A DNA stretch of 58,142 bases. Source: Planctomycetota bacterium. GTDB taxonomy: Bacteria; Planctomycetota; Planctomycetia; Pirellulales; Pirellulaceae. Location: the NCBI GenBank assembly GCA_018969045.1, contig JAGWZB010000002.1, positions 1-58,142 on the forward strand. Reading direction: 5' to 3'. Positions within the stretch are counted from its first letter, which is position 1. Every line of letters begins with the position of its first letter. The notes beneath the pieces are model-generated. The model saw only the letters and a list, made by a program, of their open reading frames with translations, made no database searches and had not been told where the DNA came from. Position numbers and translations under genes: made by a program. Of this stretch, positions 51,370 through 58,142 are shown one piece after another.

Positions 51370-52026
51370 ATGTCATTACGCGTCTGTTGTATAGACGATA
51401 GCCCCACGTGCACACATGGTTTGCGACAGGCCATGGTTTCTGCCGGCCACGGCTTGATCGGAACTCTCAATCGTCTTGATGGCCTTGATGCATTTCTCTC
51501 GGAGAATCCTTGCGACATCATCATCTCAGAGCTGCGGGTTGCAAGCACGGATCTCTTTGATGCTTGCCAAAGTGTTTTAGAGAAACACTCTGGATCCAAG
51601 CTGATTGTCTATTCCTATGATGAGAATCCAACCCATGTAGCGCGGGCATGTGCCATGGATGTGTGGGATTACATTCCTAAACGATATTCCGTACAGCGAT
51701 TGGTTCAGTCGTGCGAATCGATTGCAACGGGTCAACGGCCATTGGATTCCCTGATTGTTGTGACCAAGCAGTTTTTGTTGCATCCTCACAAGCCACCTGA
51801 ATCGCTCACGGTGCCACTTACAAGGCGAGAGTATCAAATCTTGATTCACTTGTCGCTGGGGCTGAGCAATCGAGATATTAGCAAGTCGCTGAGCATTAGT
51901 TTAGAGACCGTCAAAGAGCATGTTCAGAATGTTCTGCGCAAACTGCAGATCAACGATCGAACGGCCGCTGCGATTTGGTCTTTGAGAAACGGGGTACCGA
52001 CTCTCCGATTCGATACGATAGGCTAA
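51370..52026 (+). CDS. NarL/FixJ-type response regulator with Glu in place of the phospho-acceptor Asp
   Basis: A 218-residue protein. The receiver domain has the acidic pair D9-D10 (CIDDSP), S82 and K104 (YIPKRY), but the phosphorylation site reads IIISELRV with E54 where Asp is expected. The C-terminal LuxR-type HTH is intact: LTRREYQILIHLSLGLSNRDISKSL, then SLETVKEHVQNVLRKLQINDR. Glu at this site often mimics the phosphorylated state, so the protein may be constitutively active and independent of a kinase. No kinase gene adjoins it. Its stop overlaps the stop of the convergent AlkB gene by four bases. Confidence 0.88.
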   Translation: MSLRVCCIDDSPTCTHGLRQAMVSAGHGLIGTLNRLDGLDAFLSENPCDIIISELRVASTDLFDACQSVLEKHSGSKLIVYSYDENPTHVARACAMDVWDYIPKRYSVQRLVQSCESIATGQRPLDSLIVVTKQFLLHPHKPPESLTVPLTRREYQILIHLSLGLSNRDISKSLSISLETVKEHVQNVLRKLQINDRTAAAIWSLRNGVPTLRFDTIG

Positions 52027-52616
52027 GCGTCCTGGCTAGTCGTTTGGATCTTGCGATAAGTCAGGTTGATTCTAGGATCCACCGGTTTTTTCGTCTTTGG
52101 GACTTCATGCTGCCAATACTGCTGCATCCGTCCGGCCATGATTAGCAGCGACCCATGGCCTAGCAAGAAGTCCTGAGTGCGGCAGCTAGTATTGTGACGG
52201 ATCCGAAATTTGCGAGTTTGCCCAAGCGATACTGAGCCGATGATATTCCCCATTTCCGGTTCATCATCTGCGTGCCAACCCATGCTGTCTTGACCGTGGC
52301 GATACAGGTTCAGCAAGCAATAGTTGAACTGCGGTCGCTGAGAATCGACTTGAACCGACTCAATCTGGGATTTGATTTCCACGAGGGTGTCGGTCCAAGG
52401 CAGTGCGACATTGACGATTCCCGAGTACTTGTATTGCACACCAGGATCACCGTAGGAGGCGATGAGCCTGGGTTGCAGATGCCCAAAGATGCCGGGCTTT
52501 TGTTCCCATTGGCATTCGGATCGCAAGGACTCGAAGAAACGGTCTGCCAGTTTCTGGGGAAAGAACGACTCTTGGTAAAGGATCACACCACCGTCTTCGA
52601 GCTCAATCCGCTGCAT
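52023..52616 (-). CDS. AlkB-like 2-oxoglutarate/Fe(II) dioxygenase
   Basis: The 197-residue protein (from the ATG at about 52616) has the Fe-binding triad H115-x-D117 (MGWHADDEPEMG) and H170 (YWQHEVPK), plus 2-oxoglutarate-binding R182 and R188 (RINLTYRK). QPRLIASYGDPG and NLYRHGQDSMGWHAD are the substrate-lid and strand motifs of the ALKBH2/3-like group. It would repair alkylated bases such as 1-methyladenine and 3-methylcytosine. The frame extends upstream to 52808 through the palindrome at 52707-52750, which is unlikely to be coding. It is divergent from the aromatic amino acid hydroxylase gene and convergent with the regulator. Confidence 0.9.
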   Translation of the reverse strand: MQRIELEDGGVILYQESFFPQKLADRFFESLRSECQWEQKPGIFGHLQPRLIASYGDPGVQYKYSGIVNVALPWTDTLVEIKSQIESVQVDSQRPQFNYCLLNLYRHGQDSMGWHADDEPEMGNIIGSVSLGQTRKFRIRHNTSCRTQDFLLGHGSLLIMAGRMQQYWQHEVPKTKKPVDPRINLTYRKIQTTSQDA

Positions 52617-52706
52617 GATGTCACTGGATTTTTCTGTTGAATGTACCCATCGATCCCTAAGTTTCCCGAATAGATCGCAAAAAACCAATCCCAATCGCAA
52701 CCGTTG

Positions 52707-52750
52707 CCAACCCCCGCGTAGAACGGGGCTTTTGCCCCGTAGCGGGTTGG
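52707..52750. repeat. REP-like nested palindrome in the divergent promoter region
   Basis: ACGGGGC-TTTT-GCCCCGT (52723-52740) forms the inner hairpin. It is flanked by an outer stem CCAACCC(CC)GC (52707-52717) / GCGGGTTGG (52742-52750). The whole is about 44 bases and symmetrical, between the divergent alkB-like and hydroxylase genes. It has no U-run in either direction, so it looks like an extragenic palindrome rather than a terminator. Confidence 0.5.
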
Positions 52751-52789
52751 GCTTCATTAAGTACAGCACCCCACGGGCTAGATAAGCCC

Positions 52790-54256
52790 ATGTTACCGAA
52801 TACTGCAACGCCGACTTGCACCTATAATACTTCGGTCAATGCATCGGTGGCATCGGAACCATTTTTCAAGGAAGTATCTGCTGTGGACGCCCAAGAATCC
52901 CGCTATCGTCAGATCGCTGCTCGACATAACGTGGCATGGGACAGCATTACCACTTTGAGTTTCCAGGATCGATTGGCTCAGCTTTCTGAGTGCCTTGCAG
53001 ATCGCAATGTTCCTTATCCGATCCCTCAAGACAGAGCCGATAGGTATTTTGAAAGTGCCCGATCCGGAGAACCGTTTCGAATCGGTACCCTATCGGATCT
53101 GAGCGTGGATCTAGGGCCCTACGCCAACGCGCAATGGGTGGATGCTTATACCTTCGAGCAGCACCTGAGTTGGGCTTGTCTGATCGCCCAGCAGCAACGA
53201 TCAAAACACCATTATGCCTGCACCGAGTATTTGCAAGGTGAGAGACTCTTCCAGATCGGAGGCTCTGTAATCCCGGACTTCTATCTGCTCAATGCCCGGA
53301 TCTACCAACAGACGCTTTGGCAACTTGCCACGGTCAACATGATCATACCTGCGGAATTGTTTTTCACTTGCCACTCACGCCGTTTCTTCCCGGTGACTAC
53401 CTTCATGAGGGCCCTTGAGCAAGATTACCTGCAAGAGCCCGACATCGGCCATGATGTGGCCGGACATGTTTCGACATTTACTATCCCAGTGGTCGCTAAA
53501 TTGATGCAAAGCCACGGAGTTGCTCGCAACATGATCTACCAAGAGCGAGACGAAGCTCTAGCGCAGACGATCGATCCGGCGCGTCGACAAGCGATCGAGC
53601 GCCGAGGCGATGAACTGCTCCTGTATGCCGAAAGAATCTATTGGTTCACCGTCGAGTTCGGATTGGTCCGACAAGAGAACCAGATTCGGGCTTACGGTGC
53701 CGGAATCCTCTCTTCACCGGGCGAGACGAAATTCAGTATCGATTCCAACCGACCGACGCGAATCCTGATCGATCCCTCAAACGATCGAGACCTGCTGCGT
53801 TTGGCAACCACCGATTACTTGATCAGCGAGTATCAGAAGACTTACTTTGTTATCCGACGGTTCGAACTGCTCGAGAGCATCACGCCTGAACGCATCGTTA
53901 GGATTGCCAAGACCGCGTCGATGCTCCCTCACTTCTCTTGGCGCGACTTGGTTCCAGGGGATCATGTGCTCCAAGTAGGCGAGTCGGCGGTCTCAACCAA
54001 CGAAAAGTATCTGCGATTAGCTTTCCACTCACTCGATACGCATTGCCAACAAGGGGACGAATGCTTGACCCGAACCGCGATTCGCAACTTGCGTATCTTC
54101 GCAATCCGTCCCAATGCGACCCAAGAGCTATCAGAACACTTCGGGAGTCAAATTCCATCGGTTCCGGCCGGGATCATGGATTGGTTTTCCCCTAGGGAGT
54201 CTGCCGGTGAATTCACTCAAGTGACTCGACCGATGAGCGTCCAGGATCAATCCTAA
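52790..54256 (+). CDS. Aromatic amino acid hydroxylase (phenylalanine 4-monooxygenase-like), long form
   Basis: A 488-residue protein containing the non-haem iron core of aromatic amino acid hydroxylases. FFPVTTFMRALEQDYLQEPD leads to H221-D-V-A-G-H226 (bacterial enzymes read HDxFGH), and the third ligand E289 lies in YWFTVEFGLVRQ, followed by AYGAGILSSPGE. The core is flanked by an N-terminal region of about 180 residues and a C-terminal one of about 170 without recognisable motif. Bacterial enzymes are usually ~260-300 residues, so this is a long form. It would hydroxylate Phe (or Tyr/Trp) using a pterin. No pterin-recycling gene (phhB) is nearby. ATG 52790 is the only plausible start. Confidence 0.85.
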   Translation: MLPNTATPTCTYNTSVNASVASEPFFKEVSAVDAQESRYRQIAARHNVAWDSITTLSFQDRLAQLSECLADRNVPYPIPQDRADRYFESARSGEPFRIGTLSDLSVDLGPYANAQWVDAYTFEQHLSWACLIAQQQRSKHHYACTEYLQGERLFQIGGSVIPDFYLLNARIYQQTLWQLATVNMIIPAELFFTCHSRRFFPVTTFMRALEQDYLQEPDIGHDVAGHVSTFTIPVVAKLMQSHGVARNMIYQERDEALAQTIDPARRQAIERRGDELLLYAERIYWFTVEFGLVRQENQIRAYGAGILSSPGETKFSIDSNRPTRILIDPSNDRDLLRLATTDYLISEYQKTYFVIRRFELLESITPERIVRIAKTASMLPHFSWRDLVPGDHVLQVGESAVSTNEKYLRLAFHSLDTHCQQGDECLTRTAIRNLRIFAIRPNATQELSEHFGSQIPSVPAGIMDWFSPRESAGEFTQVTRPMSVQDQS

Positions 54257-54359
54257 CGAAGCACGACTGAAATTCGCCTTCGGGGGTGTTGCTTTCGCAA
54301 TCGCTTGTTCTATCCTGAAAGCCCCACCCACTGAATCCCCACCTATTCGATGGTGCATC

Positions 54360-55628
54360 ATGAAATCTAGACCGCAACGACTTAGGATCGCTTTGTGCTT
54401 GGCAATCTGTATGACCTACTGGAATCATCCACTGCAAGCTCAAAACACACAAGCCGATTCCAAGATTACCACAAGCGACAAGACCCTGTACGCACAGCCC
54501 AGCTATGTGCTGTCCAACGGCCAAGTTGAACTTGCGATTACGCAGCTGGGCGGGCACATGGCACCGGTGAAGTTCTACCGAGATACCGACCGGCCCGTGG
54601 AACCTTATCACATCAGCCCATGGCAAGAAGAAAAAGGCCCCCAGATGCCCGCTGCGGTCCTGGTCCCGCTTCGAGGCGACTTCTTTTGTATGCCCTTTGG
54701 TGGCAATTCCGAGCCTGTCGGTGACCAAAAGCATACTCCACACGGAGAGGTTGCCACTGCCCTATGGACTCGGAGATCCCTCGAGCGCTGGGGCGATGTA
54801 CAGTCGATGTCCATGACCATGCAAACGACTGTATTAGCCGGCAAAGTCACCAAGGATATCTACTTGGTCGATTCCCAAAATGTCGTCTACACCAAACACA
54901 CCCTCGAAGGCTTTCAGGGCAAGTTCCCACTGGGGCATCACGCGACATTGGCCATGAGCCAGCAGGAGCAAAGCGTCCATCTTGCATCGAGCCCGATCCG
55001 TTTCGGCATGACTTATCCGGGCCTTTTCTCAGATCCCAAACAAGGTGAATATCAATCGCTAGAGCCCGGCAAGCAGTGGCAGTCGCTAGCGCATGTTCCT
55101 GTTGCATGGAAAGGTCAGGCCGATGCAGACTTGAGCCGACTACCAGATCGACCAGGACATGCGGACCTAGTTCAAATCTTCAATCTAGCTCCCGATGCTG
55201 CTGGCAATCCAGCTTGGATGACCGCCACTTTCACCGACAAGGGTTATGTGTGGTTCAGCCTCAAGGATCCGCAGATCCTCAACTCGACCGTCTTTTGGAT
55301 CGAGAATCGGGGACGCCATGGTTATCCTTGGCTCGGCAGAAATCACTGCTTAGGCCTCGAAGACGTAACGGCGTACTTCGCCGATGGACTCAAAGCATCG
55401 ATCGAACCGAACCAGCTTAATCAACAAGGTATCAAAACGGCATTGGAACTCACCAAAGAAAGACCCACCGTAGTCCCCTACATCCAAGGTGTCGTTCGAG
55501 TCCCCCAGGCGTTCCAATCCGTTAAGACCATCGAATTCAGTCCAGGAAATATCACGCTGGTTTCCCCAGAGGGCCTGCGCGTTGAAACTCCCGTTCGGCA
55601 TGAATTCTTAAAGACGCTAAAACTCTAA
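54360..55628 (+). CDS. Secreted galactose mutarotase-fold-like protein
   Basis: A 422-residue protein with signal peptide (RIALCLAICMTYWNHPLQA). The mature part is a beta-rich supersandwich: VLSNGQVELAITQLGGHMAPVKF at the front, then PLRGDFFCMPFGG, AYPGLFS-type loops and a C-terminal beta series. These fit the galactose mutarotase-like superfamily used by many carbohydrate enzymes for binding or catalysis. No catalytic His/Glu pair of true aldose 1-epimerase is clear, so a binding or structural role is equally likely. It lies 104 bases after the hydroxylase gene and 79 bases before the sulfatase, possibly with it in one unit for polysaccharide use. Confidence 0.6.
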   Translation: MKSRPQRLRIALCLAICMTYWNHPLQAQNTQADSKITTSDKTLYAQPSYVLSNGQVELAITQLGGHMAPVKFYRDTDRPVEPYHISPWQEEKGPQMPAAVLVPLRGDFFCMPFGGNSEPVGDQKHTPHGEVATALWTRRSLERWGDVQSMSMTMQTTVLAGKVTKDIYLVDSQNVVYTKHTLEGFQGKFPLGHHATLAMSQQEQSVHLASSPIRFGMTYPGLFSDPKQGEYQSLEPGKQWQSLAHVPVAWKGQADADLSRLPDRPGHADLVQIFNLAPDAAGNPAWMTATFTDKGYVWFSLKDPQILNSTVFWIENRGRHGYPWLGRNHCLGLEDVTAYFADGLKASIEPNQLNQQGIKTALELTKERPTVVPYIQGVVRVPQAFQSVKTIEFSPGNITLVSPEGLRVETPVRHEFLKTLKL

Positions 55629-55707
55629 ACGCTCGATCGCAAATCCAATCGACGAAGACTCCACTAAATCAACAGTCCATAAAAAACTCCTCGGGTATTG
55701 CTGCGAA

Positions 55708-57357
55708 ATGATTAGCAAAACGGCCTTCACATCCAAGCGATGGAAAAAGATAACAACGACCCTGGCTTGGTTGATGACCCTTTGGGTTTGTTCCAGTGGT
55801 CTGAGGCTCCATGCCGAGGATCGACCGAACATCCTATTTATCTTTTCGGACGATCACGCTCAAGCAGCCATTTCGGCTTACGGGTCTAAAGTCAATACGA
55901 CACCCCATTTGGACCGGATGGCCAAAGAAGGTGCACGATTTGTCAACTCCTTTGTGACCAACTCGATTTGCACACCGAGCCGAGCCACGCTTCTGACCGG
56001 ACAGTATTCCCATTGCAATGGAGTCCCCGTTTTCAATCGGTTTGATGGATCGAGGGATCATGTTGCCAAACGATTGCAGCAAGCGGGCTACCACACCGGG
56101 ATGATCGGCAAGTGGCACTTAGGGAGCGATCCAACCGGTTTTGATCGCTGGATCGTCCTGCCTGGACAAGGTGCTTATTGGAACCCTCAGTTTCTGGTCC
56201 CTGGTCACAAGTTGACCATCGAGGGGCATTGCACCGAAATCACCACGGAGCTTGGAATCGAGTTCCTCGAAACAAGACCTGCAGACAAGCCGTTCTTCTT
56301 GATGTTGCATCACAAAGCACCCCACCGAGAATGGGAGCCCGACAGCAAAAACAAAGCAGCATTCCAAGATCGCAAATTTCCTGAACCCGATACCCTTTGG
56401 GACGATTACTCGACTCGACCTGCGGCACTCCCCGAAAACGAACAAACGATTGCCAATGACCTGACACGCCGCGATTTGAAACTTACCCCTCCCGAAGAAC
56501 TCCAAGGACAAGAACGAAACAAGTGGTTGGGTGTCAAACCTACCAGCGTCCTGGTCGATGGGAAAACGATCGAAGGCAAGGAACTCGTCAAGTGGAAGTA
56601 TCAGCGTTACATGCAAGACTACTTGGCCTGTGTCCAAGGGGTCGACGATAGCGTCGGAGCGATGCTCGATTATTTGGACAAGAAAGGCCTATCGAAAAAC
56701 ACAATCGTCATTTATACGGCTGACAATGGTTGGTACTTAGGTGAGCTCGGCATGTACGACAAACGATTCATGTACGAACCGGGTTTGCGATCTCCTTTGA
56801 TCATGCGCGGGCCAGGGATCCAACCCGGCTCGACCCCCGAAGCCATGGTGGCCAACATCGATCTTGCACCGACCTTTCTTGCGTTTGCCAATGCCCCAGT
56901 CCCGGATTCCATGCAAGGCAAATCGCTGCTGCCTCTGCTGCAAGGTCAAGCACCCAGCGACTGGCGCACGTCGGTTTACTATCGCTACTACCACGATCCA
57001 GGTCATCACAATACTCGCGCTCATTACGGGGTCCGAACGGCGACCCATAAATTGATCCATTACTGGCGCAAAGACGCCTATGAAATGTTCGATCTTATCA
57101 GCGATCCAAACGAACAGAACAACTTGCTCCATGATCCTCAAAGTTCTAACAGCCCGGCGACTGCAAAACTCTTTGCTGAGTTGAAAGTAGAAGCCCAACG
57201 GTTGCAAAATCTCTATCAAGACGACGGCAAATACGCAGACCCACAGACATGGCCTAAAGGTGGCTCCGATGGCCCCTTTGATGACAAACAGCCACTGGGC
57301 AAGAAAACCGTCCCGCAAGCGATCGCCCAAGCGACCGCAGGCTCCAAAGGGGGTTAG
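55708..57357 (+). CDS. Secreted sulfatase (formylglycine, type I)
   Basis: A 549-residue enzyme with a long basic signal peptide (SKRWKKITTTLAWLMTLWVCSSG). The catalytic motif C88-T-P-S-R91-A-T-L-L-T-G is intact; C88 is converted to formylglycine. Metal ligands include D48-D49 (FIFSDDHAQ) and IYTADNGWYLGELGMYDKR. Its closest groups are planctomycete sulfatases acting on sulfated polysaccharides. Conversion of Cys needs an FGE (sulfatase-modifying factor), not encoded here. It follows the mutarotase-like gene by 79 bases and ends in a clear terminator at 57368-57402. Confidence 0.95.
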   Translation: MISKTAFTSKRWKKITTTLAWLMTLWVCSSGLRLHAEDRPNILFIFSDDHAQAAISAYGSKVNTTPHLDRMAKEGARFVNSFVTNSICTPSRATLLTGQYSHCNGVPVFNRFDGSRDHVAKRLQQAGYHTGMIGKWHLGSDPTGFDRWIVLPGQGAYWNPQFLVPGHKLTIEGHCTEITTELGIEFLETRPADKPFFLMLHHKAPHREWEPDSKNKAAFQDRKFPEPDTLWDDYSTRPAALPENEQTIANDLTRRDLKLTPPEELQGQERNKWLGVKPTSVLVDGKTIEGKELVKWKYQRYMQDYLACVQGVDDSVGAMLDYLDKKGLSKNTIVIYTADNGWYLGELGMYDKRFMYEPGLRSPLIMRGPGIQPGSTPEAMVANIDLAPTFLAFANAPVPDSMQGKSLLPLLQGQAPSDWRTSVYYRYYHDPGHHNTRAHYGVRTATHKLIHYWRKDAYEMFDLISDPNEQNNLLHDPQSSNSPATAKLFAELKVEAQRLQNLYQDDGKYADPQTWPKGGSDGPFDDKQPLGKKTVPQAIAQATAGSKGG

Positions 57358-57367
57358 TGTCTCCAAA

Positions 57368-57402
57368 ACCCCCTATTAAGGGGGTGTCGCACCCCTTTTT
57401 TT
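57368..57402 (+). terminator. Terminator of the sulfatase unit with two competing hairpins
   Basis: GGGGTG-TCG-CACCCC (57381-57395) followed by seven T is a standard terminator. Its 5' arm also pairs with ACCCCC upstream (57368-57373), forming an alternative hairpin around TATTAA, so the two stems exclude each other. Confidence 0.8.
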
Positions 57403-57570
57403 CATTTAGGTAGTAGCTTCCAGCCGGTTTTTCGTGCAATAATGCCGAGCTAATCCGAGCAGCAAGTTGGATAACAGATCGCTAAGTTGTCATGCCCTGG
57501 GCGATTTGAAATTGCTGCTCGATGCAATCTCTTTTTGCTTTTTCTTTTCTGATTCATTGAAGGTCTTGCT

Positions 57571-58142
57571 ATGTCAATTCATCGACGAGTTGGGATTGCT
57601 GCGTCATCCTCGCAGCGTTTTGGGGCTAATCGTTCGAGTGGTTTTACATTGGTCGAGCTGTTGGTGGTCATCGCGATCATCGGCATTTTGGTTGGATTGT
57701 TATTGCCTGCTGTGCAAGCCGCCCGAGAGGCAGCCCGGCGCATGCAGTGCCAAAACAACTTCCGCCAGCAGATTCTAGCGCTGCACAATTGCCACTCGGC
57801 GCTCAAGAGGTTCCCACCTCAGTCGGGGAACTTTGGAGGCGCATGGTACGCACCGTTGTACTTCCACATGTTGCCCTACATGGAGAACAACACGGTTTGG
57901 AATATGGCATCGACGTGCGATCTTGCCGCTGCGGTGGGCCAAGCGACCCCCAACAACTGGGTGGACCTGGGGTACACTTGGCCGACTTGGGGTTCGGTCA
58001 ACACCAACAGTCGCACTTGGCTTCGTCAAACGAGCATCCCATCGTTTCGATGCCCAAGCGATTCGACACTGGGCAATGGTTTGGACTGGACCCCAGGAGA
58101 TTCTTCTTACGCAGGAAACTTTTTGGTCTTCGGAGGTGAGTG
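57571..58142 (+). CDS. DUF1559-type pilin-like surface protein, 3' truncated by window edge
   Basis: ATG 57571 (GAAGG seven bases upstream) runs open to the end of the window, 190 codons. After 23 polar residues comes the type IV prepilin-like sequence [17 protein letters not shown], with the expected cleavage after Gly and Glu at +5, then [20 protein letters not shown], the diagnostic DUF1559 junction. [19 protein letters not shown] and [15 protein letters not shown] also fit the family. These proteins are abundant in planctomycetes and are thought to form pseudopili-like or surface structures after prepilin processing. The C-terminal part lies beyond the window. Confidence 0.95.
   Translation, partial: MSIHRRVGIAASSSQRFGANRSSGFTLVELLVVIAIIGILVGLLLPAVQAAREAARRMQCQNNFRQQILALHNCHSALKRFPPQSGNFGGAWYAPLYFHMLPYMENNTVWNMASTCDLAAAVGQATPNNWVDLGYTWPTWGSVNTNSRTWLRQTSIPSFRCPSDSTLGNGLDWTPGDSSYAGNFLVFGGE

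Noticed and set aside
52617-52808. 64-codon N-terminal extension of the AlkB-like gene to a TTG
   Set aside because: It runs through the nested palindrome and has no family resemblance; AlkB homologues start near the chosen ATG.
1-58142. Mobile element, defence island or CRISPR array
   Set aside because: No transposase, integrase, restriction, toxin-antitoxin, Cas or direct-repeat array was found; gene content looks like core and envelope functions throughout.

Overview
This is a contiguous chromosomal stretch from a planctomycete, most likely Pirellulales (Rhodopirellula/Blastopirellula-like). The assignment rests on several lineage markers. There is a cytochrome/DUF1549/DUF1553 protein at 35342 and a DUF1559 type-IV-pilin-like protein running off the right edge. 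Two large surface proteins at 7855 and 48905 start with the planctomycete LExRxLLA-type N-terminus. There is also a formylglycine sulfatase, many secreted PQQ-propeller, HEAT and dockerin proteins, and a Tyr-rich secreted small protein of a type I know only from planctomycetes. No transposase, integrase, CRISPR array, rRNA or tRNA was seen.

Layout. 1-4300: tail of a HEAT-like protein, an LpxH-like metallophosphoesterase, a leftward pair (ExeA-type AAA ATPase plus a P-loop-less BY-kinase-like protein), a Gfo/Idh/MocA oxidoreductase, and a 50-residue ribosomal protein bL36 gene (rpmJ) with its own promoter and terminator. 4301-10035: PH-domain membrane protein overlapping a DUF3754 protein, a class-I aspartate/aromatic aminotransferase, and a subtilisin-like surface protease with two Calx-beta domains. 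10045-18947: a PhoR-like histidine kinase, then a tightly coupled unit of RND adaptor, RND pump and secreted (alpha/alpha)6-type glycoside hydrolase. 19025-24664: an ATPase-dead NtrC-like regulator, the Tyr-rich secreted protein, an ExbD/TolR protein overlapping a membrane-anchored squalene-cyclase-fold protein, and greA behind a leader terminator.

24730-35275: a membrane hypothetical, an intergenic region with a probable leftward structured RNA, an M1 peptidase with a DUF6702 partner, a DegT aminotransferase, a Tat-exported sugar isomerase-like protein, a PQQ-propeller protein, and a HEAT protein overlapping an ATP-grasp ligase. 35342-44656: the planctomycete cytochrome protein, a hypothetical, an OleD-like dehydrogenase, a penicillin-acylase-family hydrolase and a seven-haem TPR cytochrome. 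44643-58142: a double EEP hydrolase, a Pr6Pr membrane protein, a secreted esterase, a dockerin protein, a NarL-type regulator with Glu at the phosphoacceptor site, AlkB-like and aromatic amino acid hydroxylase genes in divergent orientation, a mutarotase-fold protein, a sulfatase and the partial DUF1559 gene.

Most of the content is envelope and extracellular biology: capture and breakdown of sulfated or complex polysaccharides and peptides, surface attachment, efflux and periplasmic redox. The least explained items are the ExbD plus toroid-domain pair, the greA leader attenuator, the unassigned leftward RNA at 25513-25660, the pump-hydrolase operon and the two regulators with altered active sites. 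Functions are assigned by motif recognition only; no database search was run.
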